A DNA stretch of 64,000 nt, taken from contig JAUIMM010000696.1 of assembly GCA_031769625.1 (NCBI GenBank), positions 682,001-746,000 on the forward strand, in the 5' to 3' direction. This document shows positions 20,669-34,120 of this stretch, in pieces (position 1 is the stretch's first letter; every line of letters starts with the position of its first letter). The position numbers were made by a program, and so were the translations under genes. The notes under the pieces were generated by a model. It did not search any database, was not told where the DNA came from, and was given only the letters and a program-made list of their open reading frames with translations. This DNA is from Taudactylus pleione (Eukaryota > Chordata > Amphibia > Anura > Myobatrachidae).

Positions 20669-23600
20669 AATGCTTGCAGTTATCGATGCATGTGGTCTAC
20701 AATTATAGAACTAGTATGACTGGGAAGAGCTTGTTCTGAGTTACAATCACACAAAATTTTGGGCCATTTTGACAGTAAGGTGGTGTAGAAACAGCAGGTC
20801 AAAGAAAGGGTTCCTAGGCTCCTTCGCTCCACTTTAAGTCAATGGAGATTTTAATTTGCTTTAAATGCTTGCAGTTATCGATCCATGTGGTCTACAATTA
20901 TAGGACTAGTATGACTGGAAAGAGCTTGTTCTGAGCTACATTGACACCAAATTTCGGGCCATTTTGATCAGAAGGTGGTGTAGAAACAGCAGGTTAAAGA
21001 AAGTATTCCTAGGCTACTTCGGTCCACTTTAAGTCAATGGAGATTTTAATTTGCTTTAAATGCTTGCAGTTATCGATCCATGTGGTCTACAATTATAGGA
21101 CTAGTATGACTGGAAAGAGCTTGTTCTGAGCTACATTGACACCAAATTTCGGGCCATTTTGACAGTAAGATGGTGTAGAAACAGCAGGTCAAAGAAAGTA
21201 TTCCTAGGCTACTTTGGTCCACTTTAAGTCAATGGAGATTTTGATTTGCTTTAAATGCTTGCAGTTATCGATCCATGTGGTCTACAATTATAGGACTAGT
21301 ATGACTGGAAAGAGCTTGTTCTGAGTTACAATCACACAAAATTTCGGGCCATTTTGACAGTAAGGTGGTGTAGAAACAGCAGGTCAAAGAAAGTATTCCT
21401 AGACTACTTCGGTCCACTTTAAGTCAATGGAGATTTTTATTTGCTTTAAATGCTTGCAGTTATCCATCCATGTTGTCTACAATTATTGGATTAGTATGGC
21501 TGGAAAGAGCTTGTTCTGAGCTACATTGACACCAAATTTCGGGCCATTTTGATCAGAAGGTGGTGTAGAAACAGCAGGTCAAAGAAAGTATTCCTAGGCT
21601 ACTTCGGTCCACTTTAAGTCAATGGAGATTTTTATTTGCTTTAAATGCTTGCAGTTATCGATCCATGTGGTCTACAATTATAGGACTAGTATGACTGGAA
21701 AAAGCTTGTTCTGAGTTACAATCACACAAAATTTCGGGCCATTTTGACAGTAAGGTGGTGTAGAAACAGCAGGTCTAAAAAAGGGTTCCTAGGCTCCTTC
21801 GGTCCACTTTAAGTCAATGGAGATTATTATTTGCATTAAATGCTTGCAGTTATCCATCCATGTGGTCTACAATTATTGGATTAGTATGGCTGGAAAGAGC
21901 TTGTTCTGAGCTACATTGACACCAAATTTTGGGCCATTTTGACAGAAAGGTGGTGTAGAAACAACAGGTCAAAGAAAGTATTCCTAGGCTACTTCGGTCC
22001 ACTTTAAGTCAATGGAGATTTTTATTTGCTTTAAATGCTTGCAGTTATCGATCCATGTGGTCTACAATAATAGAACTAGTATGACAGGGAAGAGCTTGTT
22101 CTGAGTTACAATCACAGAAAATTTTGGGCCATTTTGACAGTAAGTTGGTGTAGAAACAGCAGGTCAAAGAAAGGGTTCCTAGGCTCCTTCGCTCCACTTT
22201 AAGTCAAAGGAGATTTTAATTTGCTTTAAATGCTTGCAGTTATCGATCCATATGGTCTACAGATATAGGACTAGTATGGCTGGAAAGAACTTGTTCTGAG
22301 CTACATTGACACCTAATTTCAGGCCATTTTGACAGTAAGGTGGTGTAGAAACAGCAGGTCAAAGAAAGTATTCCTAGGCTACTTTGGTCCACTTTAAGTC
22401 AATGGAGATTTTGATTTGCTTTAAATGCTTGCAGTTATCGATCCATGTGGTCTACAATTATAGGTCTAGTATGACTGGAAAGAGCTTGTTCTGATTTACA
22501 ATCACACAAAATTTCGGGACATTTTGATCAGAAGGTGGTGTAGAAACAGCAGGTCAAATAAAGGGTTCCTAGGCTCCTTCGGTCCACTTTAAGTCAATGG
22601 AGATTTTTATTTGCTTTAAATGCTTGCAGTTATCCATCCATGTTGTCTACAATTATTGGATTAGTATGGCTGGAAAGAGCTTGTTCTGAGCTACATTGAC
22701 ATCAAATTTCGGGCCATTTTGATCAGAAGGTGGTGTAGAAACAGCAGGTCAAAGAAAGTATTCCTAGGCTACTTCGGTCCACTTTAAGTCAATGGAGATT
22801 TTTATTTGCTTTAAATGCTTGCAGTTATCGATCCATGTGGTCTACAATTATAGAACTAGTATGACTGGGAAGAGCTTGTTCTGAGTTACAAACACACAAA
22901 ATTTCGGGCCATTTTGACAGTAAGGTGGTGTAGAAACAGCAGGTCAAAGAAAGGGTTCCTAGGTTCCTTCACTCCACTTTAAGTCAATGGAGATTTTAAT
23001 TTGCTTTAAATGCTTGCAGTTATCAATCCATGTGGTCTACAGATATAGGACTAGTATGTCTGGAAAGAACTTGTTCTGACCTACATTGACACCTAATTTC
23101 GGGCCATTTTGACAGTAAGATGGTGTAGAAACAGCAGGTCAAAGAAACTATTCCTAGGCTACTTTGGTCCACTTTAAGTCAATGGAGATTTTGATTTGCT
23201 TTAAATGCTTGCAGTTATCGATCCATGTGGTCTACAATTATAGGACTAGTATGACTGGAAAGAGCTTGTTCTGAGTTACAATCACACAAAATTTCGGGCC
23301 ATTTTGACAGTAAGGTGGTGTAGAAACAGCAGGTCAAAGAAAGTATTCCTAGGCTACTTCGGTCCACTTTAAGTCAATGGAGATTTTTATTTGCTTTAAA
23401 TGCTTGCAGTAATCCATCCATGTTGTCTACAATTATTGGATTAGTATGGCTGGAAAGAGCTTGTTCTGAGCTACATTGACACCAAATTCTGGGCCATTTT
23501 GATCAGAAGGTGGTGTAGAAACAGCAGGTCAAAGAAAGTATTCCTAGGCTACTTCGGTCCACTTTAAGTCAATGGAGATTTTTATTTGCTTTAAATGCTT

Positions 23601-24958
23601 GCAGTTATCGATCCATGTGGTCTACAATTATAGGACTAGTATGACTGGAAAAAGCTTGTTCTGAGTTACAATCACACAAAATTTCGGGCCATTTTGACAG
23701 TAAGGTGGTGTAGAAACAGCAGGTCTAAAAAAGGGTTCCTAGGCTCCTTCGGTCCACTTTAAGTCAATGGAGATTATTATTTGCATTAAATGCTTGCAGT
23801 TATCCATCCATGTGGTCTACAATTATTGGATTAGTATGGCTGGAAAGAGCTTGTTCTGAGCTACATTGACACCAAATTTTGGGCCATTTTGACAGAAAGG
23901 TGGTGTAGAAACAACAGGTCAAAGAAAGTATTCCTAGGCTACTTCGGTCCACTTTAAGTCAATGGAGATTTTTATTTGCTTTAAATGCTTGCAGTTATCG
24001 ATGCATGTGGTCTACAATTATAGAACTAGTATGACTGGGAAGAGCTTGTTCTGAGTTACAATCACACAAAATTTTGGGCCATTTTGACAGTAAGGTGGTG
24101 TAGAAACAGCAGGTCAAAGAAAGGGTTCCTAGGCTCCTTCGCTCCACTTTAAGTCAATGGAGATTTTAATTTGCTTTAAATGCTTGAAGTTATCGATCCA
24201 TGTGGTCTACAATTATAGGACTAGTATGACTGGAAAGAGCTTGTTCTGAGCTACATTGACACCAAATTTCGGGCCATTTTGACAGTAAGATGGTGTAGAA
24301 ACAGCAGGTCAAAGAAAGTATTCCTAGGCTACTTTGGTCCACTTTAAGTCAATGGAGATTTTGATTTGCTTTAAATGCTTGCAGTTATCGATCCATGTGG
24401 TCTACAATTATAGGACTAGTATGACTGGAAAAAGCTTGTTCTGAGTTACAATCACACAAAATTTCGGGCTATTTTGACAGTAAGGTGGTGTAGAAACAGC
24501 AGGTCTAAAAAAGGGTTCCTAGGCTCCTTCGGTCCACTTTAAGTCAATGGAGATTATTATTTGCATTAAATGCTTGCAGTTATCCATCCATGTGGTCTAC
24601 AATTATTGGATTAGTATGGCTGGAAAGAGCTTGTTCTGAGCTACATTGACACCAAATTTTGGGCCATTTTGACAGAAAGGTGGTGTAGAAACAACAGGTC
24701 AAAGAAAGTATTCCTAGGCTACTTCGGTCCACTTTAAGTCAATGGAGATTTTTATTTGCTTTAAATGCTTGCAGTTATCGATCCATGTGGTCTACAATTA
24801 TAGAACTAGTATGACAGGGAAGAGCTTGTTCTGAGTTACAATCACAGAAAATTTTGGGCCATTTTGACAGTAAGGTGGTGTAGAAACAGCAGGTCAAAGA
24901 AAGGTTTCCTAGGCTCCTTCGCTCCACTTTAAGTCAAAGGAGATTTTAATTTGCTTTA
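20669..24958 (+). repeat. 22-monomer segment, copy 2 (duplicate of 3511-7800)
   Basis: The monomer order is identical to 3511-7800. Private changes here include GTAAGTTGG in N (22034), and GTAATCC and TTCTGGG in G' (23399). Downstream, N at 24764 continues into O P Q R J H G', whereas copy 1 runs into the O/J hybrid at 7801. The right-hand end of the shared block is therefore at or just inside the N/O boundary. Confidence 0.87.
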
Positions 24959-26323
24959 AATGCTTGCAGTTATCGATCCATATGGTCTACAGATATAGGA
25001 CTAGTATGGCTGGAAAGAACTTGTTCTGAGCTACATTGACACCTAATTTCAGGCCATTTTGACAGTAAGGTGGTGTAGAAACAGCAGGTCAAAGAAAGTA
25101 TTCCTAGGCTACTTTGGTCCACTTTAAGTCAATGGAGATTTTGATTTGCTTTAAATGCTTGCAGTTATCGATCCATGTGGTCTACAATTATAGGTCTAGT
25201 ATGACTGGAAAGAGCTTGTTCTGATTTACAATCACACAAAATTTCGGGACATTTTGATCAGAAGGTGTTGTAGAAACAGGAGGTCAAATAAAGGGTTCCT
25301 AGGCTCCTTCGGTCCACTTTAAGTCAATGGAGATTTTTATTTGCTTTAAATGCTAGCAGTTATCCATCCATGTTGTCTACAATTATTGGATTAGTATGGC
25401 TGGAAAGAGCTTGTTCTGAGCTACATTGACATCAAATTTCGGGCCATTTTGATCAGAAGGTGGTGTAGAAACAGCAGGTCAAAGAAAGTATTCCTAGGCT
25501 ACTTCGGTCCACTTTAAGTCAATGGAGATTTTTATTTGCTTTAAATGCTTGCAGTTATCGATCCATGTGGTCTACAATTATAGAACTAGTATGACTGGGA
25601 AGAGCTTGTTCTGAGTTACAAACACACAAAATTTCGGGCCATTTTGACAGTAAGGTGGTGTAGAAACAGCAGGTCAAAGAAAGGGTTCCTAGGTTCCTTC
25701 ACTCCACTTTAAGTCAATGGAGATTTTAATTTGCTTTAAATGCTTGCAGTTATCAATCCATGTGGTCTACAGATATAGGACTAGTATGTCTGGAAAGAAC
25801 TTTTTCTGACCTACATTGACACCTAATTTCGGGCCATTTTGACAGTAAGATGGTGTAGAAACAGCAGGTCAAAGAAACTATTCCTAGGCTACTTTGGTCC
25901 ACTTTAAGTCAATGGAGATTTTGATTTGCTTTAAATGCTTGCAGTTATCGATCCATGTGGTCTACAATTATAGGACTAGTATGACTGGAAAGAGCTTGTT
26001 CTGAGTTACAATCACACAAAATTTCGGGCCATTTTGACAGTAAGGTGGTGTAGAAACAGCAGGTCAAAGAAAGTATTCCTAGGCTACTTCGGTCCACTTT
26101 AAGTCAATGGAGATTTTTATTTGCTTTAAATGCTTGCAGTTATCCATCCATGTTGTCTACAATTATTGGATTAGTATGGCTGGAAAGAGCTTGTTCTGAG
26201 CTACATTGACACCAAATTCCGGGCCATTTTGATCAGAAGGTGGTGTAGAAACAGCAGGTCAAAGAAAGTATTCCTAGGCTACTTCGGTCCACTTTAAGTC
26301 AATGGAGATTTTTATTTGCTTTA
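24764..26323 (+). repeat. Octamer N-O-P-Q-R-J-H-G' (1560 bp)
   Basis: Starts are N 24764, O 24959, P 25154, Q 25349, R 25544, J 25739, H 25934 and G' 26129. The same octamer starts at 4876, 22034, 28078, 31003 and 32563, with a partial version at 26324. Private changes here include GGTGTTGTAG in P, AATGCTAGCAG in Q and ACTTTTTCTG in J. Confidence 0.88.
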
Positions 26324-28077
26324 AATGCTTGCAGTTATCGATCCATGTGGTCTACAATTATAGAACTAGTATGACAGGGAAGAGCTTGTTCTGAGTTACA
26401 ATCACAGAAAATTTTGGGCCATTTTGACAGTAAGGTGGTGTAGAAACAGCAGGTCAAAGAAAGGGTTCCTAGGCTCCTTCGCTCCACTTTAAGTCAAAGG
26501 AGATTTTATTTTGCTTTAAATGCTTGCAGTTATCGATCCATATGGTCTACAGATATAGGACTAGTATGGCTGGAAAGAACTTGTTCTGAGCTACATTGAC
26601 ACCTAATTTCAGGCCATTTTGACAGTAAGGTGGTGTAGAAACAGCAGGTCAAAGAAAGTATTCCTAGGCTACTTTGGTCCACTTTAAGTCAATGGAGATT
26701 TTGATTTGCTTTAAATGCTTGCAGTTATCGATCCTTGTGGTCTACAATTATAGGTCTAGTATGACTGGAAAGAGCTTGTTCTGATTTACAATCACACAAA
26801 ATTTCGGGCCATTTTGATCAGAAGGTGGTGTAGAAACAGGAGGTCAAAGAAAGGGTTCCTAGGCTCCTTCGGTCCACTTTAAGTCAATGGAGATTTTTAT
26901 TTGCTTTAAATGCTTGCAGTTATCCATCCATGTTGTCTACAATTATTGGATTAGTATGGCTGGAAAGAGCTTGTTCTGAGCTACATTGACATCAAATTTC
27001 GGGCCATTTTGATCAGAAGGTGGTGTAGAAACAGCAGGTCAAAGAAAGTATTCCTAGGCTACTTCGGTCCACTTTAAGTCAATGGAGATTTTTATTTGCT
27101 TTAAATGCTTGCAGTTATCGATCCATGTGGTCTACAATTATAGAACTAGTATGACTGGGAAGAGCTTGTTCTGAGTTACAAACACACAAAATTTCGGGCC
27201 ATTTTGACAGTAAGGTGGTGTAGAAACAGCAGGTCAAAGAAAGGGTTCCTAGGTTCCTTCGCTCCACTTTAAGTCAATGGAGATTTTAATTTGCTTTAAA
27301 TGCTTGCAGTTATCAATCCATGTGGTCTACAGATATAGGACTAGTATGTCTGGAAAGAATTGTTCTGACCTACATTGACACCTAATTTCGGGCCATTTTG
27401 ACAGTAAGATGGTGTAGAAACAGCAGGTCAAAGAAAGTATTCCTAGGCTACTTTGGTCCACTTTAAGTCAATGGAGATTTTTATTTGCTTTAAATGCTTG
27501 CAGTTATCCATCCATGTTGTATACAATTATTGGATTAGTATGGCTGGAAAGAGCTTGTTCTGAGCTACATTGACACCAAATTTCGGGCCATTTTGATCAG
27601 AAGGTGGTGTAGAAACAGCAGGTCAAAGAAAGTATTCCTAGGCTACTTCGGTCCACTTTAAGTCAATGGAGATTTTTATTTGCTTTAAATGCTTGCAGTT
27701 ATCGATCCATGTGGTCTACAATTATAGGACTAGTATGACTGGAAAAAGCTTGTTCTGAGTTACAATCACACAAAATTTCGGGCCATTTTGACAGTAAGGT
27801 GGTGTAGAAACAGCAGGTCTAAAAAAGGGTTCCTAGGCTCCTTCGGTCCACTTTAAGTCAATGGAGATTATTATTTGCATTAAATGCTTGCAGTTATCCA
27901 TCCATGTGGTCTACAATTATTGGATTAGTATGGCTGGAAAGAGCTTGTTCTGAGCTACATTGACACCAAATTTTGGGCCATTTTGACAGAAAGGTGGTGT
28001 AGAAACAACAGGTCAAAGAAAGTATTCCTAGGCTACTTCGGTCCACTTTAAGTCAATGGAGATTTTTATTTGCTTTA
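26324..28077 (+). repeat. Nine-monomer unit N-O-P-Q-R-J(-1)-G-A-B (1754 bp)
   Basis: This is the N octamer cut short after J: H and G' are replaced by G (27493, private GTTGTATAC), A and B. The J at 27299 has lost one base at about 27360 and ends with a TTTTTATTTG tail. P here is of the CCTTGTGG sublineage also found at 9361 and 11311. The unit therefore combines two octamer lineages. Confidence 0.85.
27299..27492 (+). repeat. J monomer with 1-bp deletion
   Basis: AAGAACTTGTTC has become AAGAATTGTTC at about 27360. The change is found nowhere else in the window. Confidence 0.9.
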
Positions 28078-31002
28078 AATGCTTGCAGTTATCGATCCAT
28101 GTGGTCTACAATTATAGAACTAGTATGACAGGGAAGAGCTTGTTCTGAGTTACAATCACAGAAATTTTTGGGCCATTTTGACAGTAAGGTGGTGTAGAAA
28201 CAGCAGGTCAAAGAAAGGGTTCCTAGGCTCCTTCGCTCCACTTTAAGTCAAAGGAGATTTTAATTTGCTTTAAATGCTTGCAGTTATCGATCCATATGGT
28301 CTACAGATATAGGACTAGTATGGCTGGAAAGAACTTGTTCTGAGCTACATTGACACCTAATTTCAGGCCATTTTGACAGTAAGGTGGTGTAGAAACAGCA
28401 GGTCAAAGAAAGTATTCCTAGGCTACTTTGGTCCACTTTAAGTCAATGGAGATTTTGATTTGCTTTAAATGCTTGCAGTTATCGATCCATGTGGTCTACA
28501 ATTATAGGTCTAGTATGACTGGAAAGAGCTTGTTCTGATTTACAATCACACAAAATTTCGGGACATTTTGATCAGAAGGTGGTGTAGAAACAGGAGGTCA
28601 AATAAAGGGTTCCTAGGCTCCTTCGGTCCACTTTAAGTCAATGGAGATTTTTATTTGCTTTAAATGCTTGCAGTTATCCATCCATGTTGTCTACAATTAT
28701 TGGATTAGTATGGCTGGAAAGAGCTTGTTCTGAGCTACATTGACATCAAATTTCGGGCCATTTTGATCAGAAGGTGGTGTAGAAACAGCAGGTCAAAGAA
28801 AGTATTCCTAGGCTACTTCGGTCCACTTTAAGTCAATGGAGATTTTTATTTGCTTTAAATGCTTGCAGTTATCGATCCATGTGGTCTACAATTATAGAAC
28901 TAGTATGACTGGGAAGAGCTTGTTCTGAGTTACAAACACACAAAATTTCGGGCCATTTTGACAGTAAGGTGGTGTAGAAACAGCAGGTCAAAGAAAGGGT
29001 TCCTAGGTTCCTTCACTCCACTTTAAGTCAATGGAGATTTTAATTTGCTTTAAATGCTTGCAGTTATCAATCCATGTGGTCTACAGATATAGGACTAGTA
29101 TGTCTGGAAAGAACTTGTTCTGACCTACATTGACACCTAATTTCGGGCCATTTTGACAGTAAGATGGTGTAGAAACAGCAGGTCAAAGAAACTATTCCTA
29201 GGCTACTTTGGTCCACTTTAAGTCAATGGAGATTTTGATTTGCTTTAAATGCTTGCAGTTATCGATCCATGTGGTCTACAATTATAGGACTAGTATGACT
29301 GGAAAGAGCTTGTTCTGCGTTACAATCACACAAAATTTCGGGCCATTTTGACAGTAAGGTGGTGTAGAAACAGCAGGTCAAAGAAAGTATTCCTAGGCTA
29401 CTTCGGTCCACTTTAAGTCAATGGAGATTTTTATTTGCTTTAAATGCTTGCAGTTATCCATCCATGTTGTCTACAATTATTGGATTAGTATGGCTGGAAA
29501 GAGCTTGTTCTGAGCTACATTGACACCAAATTCCGGGCCATTTTGATCAGAAGGTGGTGTAGAAACAGCAGGTCAAAGAAAGTATTCCTAGGCTACTTCG
29601 GTCCACTTTAAGTCAATGGAGATTTTTATTTGCTTTAAATGCTTGCAGTTATCGATCCATGTGGTCTACAATTATAGGACTAGTATGACTGGAAAAAGCT
29701 TGTTCTGAGTTACAATCACACAAAATTGCGGGCCATTTTGACAGTAAGGTGGTGTAGAAACAGCAGGTCTAAAAAAGGGTTCCTAGGCTCCTTCGGTCCA
29801 CTTTAAGTCAATGGAGATTATTATTTGCATTAAATGCTTGCAGTTATCCATCCATGTGGTCTACAATTATTGGATTAGTATGGCTGGAAAGAGCTTGTTC
29901 TGAGCTACATTGACACCAAATTTTGGGCCATTTTGACAGAAAGGTGGTGTAGAAACAACAGGTCAAAGAAAGTTTTCCTAGGCTACTTCGGTCCACTTTA
30001 AGTCAATGGAGATTTTTATTTGCTTTAAATGCTTGCAGTTATCGATGCATGTGGTCTACAATTATAGAACTAGTATGACTGGGAAGAGCTTGTTCTGAGT
30101 TACAATCACACAAAATTTTGGGCCATTTTGACAGTAAGGTGGTGTAGAAACAGCAGGTCAAAGAAAGGGTTCCTAGGCTCCTTCGCTCCACTTTAAGTCA
30201 ATGGAGATTTTAATTTGCTTTAAATGCTTGAAGTTATCGATCCATGTGGTCTACAATTATTGGACTAGTATGACTGGAAAGAGCTTGTTCTGAGCTACAT
30301 TGACACCAAATTTCGGGCCATTTTGATCAGAAGGTGGTGTAGAAACAGCAGGTTAAAGAAAGTATTCCTAGGCTACTTCTGTCCACTTTAAGTCAATGGA
30401 GATTTTAATTTGCTTTAAATGCTTGCAGTTATCGATCCATGTGGTCTACAATTATAGGACTAGTATGACTGGAAAGAGCTTGTTCTGAGCTACATTGACA
30501 CCAAATTTCGGGCCATTTTGACAGTAAGATGGTGTAGAACAAGCAGATCAAAGAAAGTATTCCTAGGCTACTTTGGTCCACTTTAAGTCAATGGAGATTT
30601 TGATTTGCTTTAAATGCTTGCAGTTATCGATCCATGTGGTCTACAATTATAGGACTAGTATGACTGGAAAAAGCTTGTTCTGAGTTACAATCACACAAAA
30701 TTTCGGGCTATTTTGACAGTAAGGTGGTGTAGAAACAGCAGGTCTAAAAAAGGGTTCCTAGGCTCCTTCGGTCCACTTTAAGTCAATGGAGATTATTATT
30801 TGCATTAAATGCTTGCAGTTATCCATCCATGTGGTCTACAATTATTGGATTAGTATGGCTGGAAAGAGCTTGTTCTGAGCTACATTGACACCAACTTTTG
30901 GGCCATTTTGACAGAAAGGTGGTGTAGAAACAACAGGTCAATGAAAGTATTCCTAGGCTACTTCGGTCCACTTTAAGTCAATGGAGATTTTTATTTGCTT
31001 TA
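28078..31002 (+). repeat. 15-monomer unit, N octamer plus A-B-C-D-E-A-B
   Basis: The order is N O P Q R J H G' A B C D E A B, giving 2925 bp. The related 14-monomer unit at 22034 is the same but has one D/E hybrid in place of D and E. This is direct evidence that the hybrid removed one monomer. E at 30418 carries a local scramble, GTAGAACAAGCAGATC in place of GTAGAAACAGCAGGTC. Confidence 0.87.
29053..29247 (+). repeat. Monomer type J (exemplar)
   Basis: Type J has TTATCAATCC (CpG 1 changed to CpA), TACAGATATAGG, GTATGTCTGG, AAGAACTTG, CTGACCTAC and ACACCTAATT. Its 3' half varies between GATGG and GATCAGAAGG, and between AGTATTCC and ACTATTCC. Copies start at 2536, 3121, 5851, 11896, 19109, 20474, 23009, 25739, 27299, 29053, 31978, 33536, 36071, 37826, 39386, 40361, 42506, 44261, 44651, 46406 and 62981. 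It commonly follows R. Confidence 0.87.
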
Positions 31003-32562
31003 AATGCTTGCAGTTATCGATCCATGTGGTCTACAATTATAGAACTAGTATGACAGGGAAGAGCTTGTTCTGAGTTACAATCACACAAAATTTTGGGCCA
31101 TTTTGACAGTAAGGTGGTGTAGAAACAGCAGGTCAAAGAAAGGGTTCCTAGGCTCCTTCGCTCCACTTTAAGTCAAAGGAGATTTTAATTTGCTTTAAAT
31201 GCTTGCAGTTATCGATCCATATGGTCTACAGATATAGGACTAGTATGGCTGGAAAGAACTTGTTCTGAGCTACATTGACACCTAATTTCAGGCCATTTTG
31301 ACAGTAAGGTGGTGTAGAAACAGCAGGTCAAAGAAAGTATTCCTAGGCTACTTTGGTCCACTTTAAGTCAATGGAGATTTTGATTTGCTTTAAATGCTTG
31401 CAGTTATCGATCCATGTGGTCTACAATTATAGGTCTAGTATGACTGGAAAGAGCTTGTTCTGATTTACAATCACACAAAATTTCGGGACATTTTGATCAC
31501 AAGGTGGTGTAGAAACAGGAGGTCAAATAAAGGGTTCCTAGGCTCCTTCGGTCCACTTTAAGTCAATGGAGATTTTTATTTGCTTTAAATGCTTGCAGTT
31601 ATCCATCCATGTTGTCTACAATTATTGGATTAGTATGGCTGGAAAGAACTTGTTCTGAGCTACATTGACATCAAATTTCGGGCCATTTTGATCAGAAGGT
31701 GGTGTAGAAACAGCAGGTCAAAGAAAGTATTCCTAGGCTACTTCGGTCCACTTTAAGTCAATGGAGATTTTTATTTGCTTTAAATGCTTGCAGTTATCGA
31801 TCCATGTGGTCTACAATTATAGAACTAGTATGACTGGGAAGAGCTTGTTCTGAGTTACAAACACACAAAATTTCGGGCCATTTTGACAGTAAGGTGGTGT
31901 AGAAACAGCAGGTCAAAGAAAGGGTTCCTAGGTTCCTTCACTCCACTTTAAGTCAATGGAGATTTTAATTTGCTTTAAATGCTTGCAGTTATCAATCCAT
32001 GTGGTCTACAGATATAGGACTAGTATGTCTGGAAAGAACTTGTTCTGACCTACATTGACACATAATTTCGGGCCATTTTGACAGTAAGATGGTGTAGAAA
32101 CAGCAGGTCAAAGAAACTATTCCTAGGCTACTTTGGTCCACTTTAAGTCAATGGAGATTTTGATTTGCTTTAAATGCTTGCAGTTATCGATCCATGTGGT
32201 CTACAATTATAGGACTAGTATGACTGGAAAGAGCTTGTTCTGAGTTACAATCACACAAAATTTCGGGCCATTTTGACAGTAAGGTGGTGTAGAAACAGCA
32301 GGTCAAAGAAAGTATTCCTAGGCTACTTCGGTCCACTTTAAGTCAATGGAGATTTTTATTTGCTTTAAATGCTTGCAGTTATCCATCCATGTTGTCTACA
32401 ATTATTGGATTAGTATGGCTGGAAAGAGCTTGTTCTGAGCTACATTGACACCAAATTCCGGGCCATTTTGATCAGAAGGTGGTGTAGAAACAGCAGGTCA
32501 AAGAAAGTATTCCTAGGCTACTTCGGTCCACTTTAAGTCAATGGAGATTTTTATTTGCTTTA

Positions 32563-32756
32563 AATGCTTGCAGTTATCGATCCATGTGGTCTACAATTAT
32601 AGAACTAGTATGACAGGGAAGAGCTTGTTCTGAGTTACAATCACAGAAAATTTTGGGCCATTTTGACAGTAGGTGGTGTAGAAACAGCAGGTCAAAGAAA
32701 GGGTTCCTAGGCTCCTTCACTCCACTTTAAGTCAAAGGAGATTTTATTTTGCTTTA
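32563..32756 (+). repeat. N monomer with 1-bp deletion
   Basis: GACAGTAAGGTGG has become GACAGTAGGTGG at about 32671. The monomer also reads TTCACTCC instead of TTCGCTCC and has the TTTTATTTTGC tail shared with 26324. Confidence 0.9.
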
Positions 32757-33341
32757 AATGCTTGCAGTTATCGATCCATATGGTCTACAGATATAGGACT
32801 AGTATGGCTGGAAAGAACTTGTTCTGAGCTACATTGACACCTAATTTCAGGCCATTTTGACAGTAAGGTGGTGTAGAAACAGCAGGTCAAAGAAAGTATT
32901 CCTAGGCTACTTTGGTCCACTTTAAGTCAATGGAGATTTTGATTTGCTTTAAATGCTTGCAGTTATCGATCCATGTGGTCTACAATTATAGGTCTAGTAT
33001 GACTGGAAAGAGCTTGTTCTGATTTACAATCACACAAAATTTTGGGACATTTTGATCAGAAGGTGGTGTAGAAACAGGAGGTCAAATAAAGGGTTCCTAG
33101 GCTCCTTCGGTCCACTTTAAGTCAATGGAGATTTTTATTTGCTTTAAATGCTTGCAGTTATCCATCCATGTTGTCTACAATTATTGGATTAGTATGGCTG
33201 GAAAGAGCTTGTTCTGAGCTACATTGACATCAAATTTCGGGCCATTTTGATCAGAAGGTGGTGTAGAAACAGCAGGTCAAAGAAAGTATTCCTAGGCTAC
33301 TTCGGTCCACTTTAAGTCAATGGAGATTTTTATTTGCTTTA

Positions 33342-33535
33342 AATGCTTGCAGTTATCGATCCATGTGGTCTACAATTATAGAACTAGTATGACTGGGAAG
33401 AGCTTGTTCTGAGTTACAAACACACAAAATTTCGGGCCATTTTGACAGTAAGGTGGTGTAGAAACAGCAGGTCAAAGAAAGGGTTCTTGGTTCCTTCACT
33501 CCACTTTAAGTCAATGGAGATTTTAATTTGCTTTA
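33342..33535 (+). repeat. R monomer with 1-bp deletion
   Basis: GGGTTCCTAGGTTCC has become GGGTTCTTGGTTCC at about 33487, which destroys the CCTAGG palindrome. Confidence 0.9.
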
Positions 33536-34120
33536 AATGCTTGCAGTTATCAATCCATGTGGTCTACAGATATAGGACTAGTATGTCTGGAAAGAACTTG
33601 TTCTGACCTACATTGACACCTAATTTCGGGCCATTTTGACAGTAAGATGGTGTAGAAACAGCAGGTCAAAGAAACTATTCCTAGGCTACTTTGGTCCACT
33701 TTAAGTCAATGGAGATTTTGATTTGCTTTAAATGCTTGCAGTTATCGATCCATGTGGTCTACAATTATAGGACTAGTATGACTGGAAAGAGCTTGTTCTG
33801 AGTTACAATCACACAAAATTTCGGGCCATTTTGACAGTAAGGTGGTGTAGAAACAGCAGGTCAAAGAAAGTATTCCTAGGCTACTTCGGTCCACTTTAAG
33901 TCAATGGAGATTTTTATTTGCTTTAAATGCTTGCAGTTATCCATCCATGTTGTCTACAATTATTGGATTAGTATGGCTGGAAAGAGCTTGTTCTGAGCTA
34001 CATTGACACCAAATTCCGGGCCATTTTGATCAAAAGGTGGTGTAGAAACAGCAGGTCAAAGAAAGTATTCCTAGGCTACTTCGGTCCACTTTAAGTCAAT
34101 GGAGATTTTTATTTGCTTTA

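Larger units (their letters stand above)
31003..34120 (+). repeat. Two tandem N octamers (1560 and 1558 bp)
   Basis: The copies are N to G' at 31003-32562 and again at 32563-34120. The second has lost one base in N (about 32671) and one in R (about 33487). N at 31003 has the non-N sequence ATCACACAAAATT, which suggests conversion from C. These are the last N and P monomers in the window. Confidence 0.88.

Noticed and set aside
30418..30612. Possible small rearrangement GTAGAACAAGCAGATC in E
   Set aside because: The length is unchanged and the difference from GTAGAAACAGCAGGTC is three substitutions. It could be a local mutation cluster or a sequencing error, so I do not treat it as a feature of its own.
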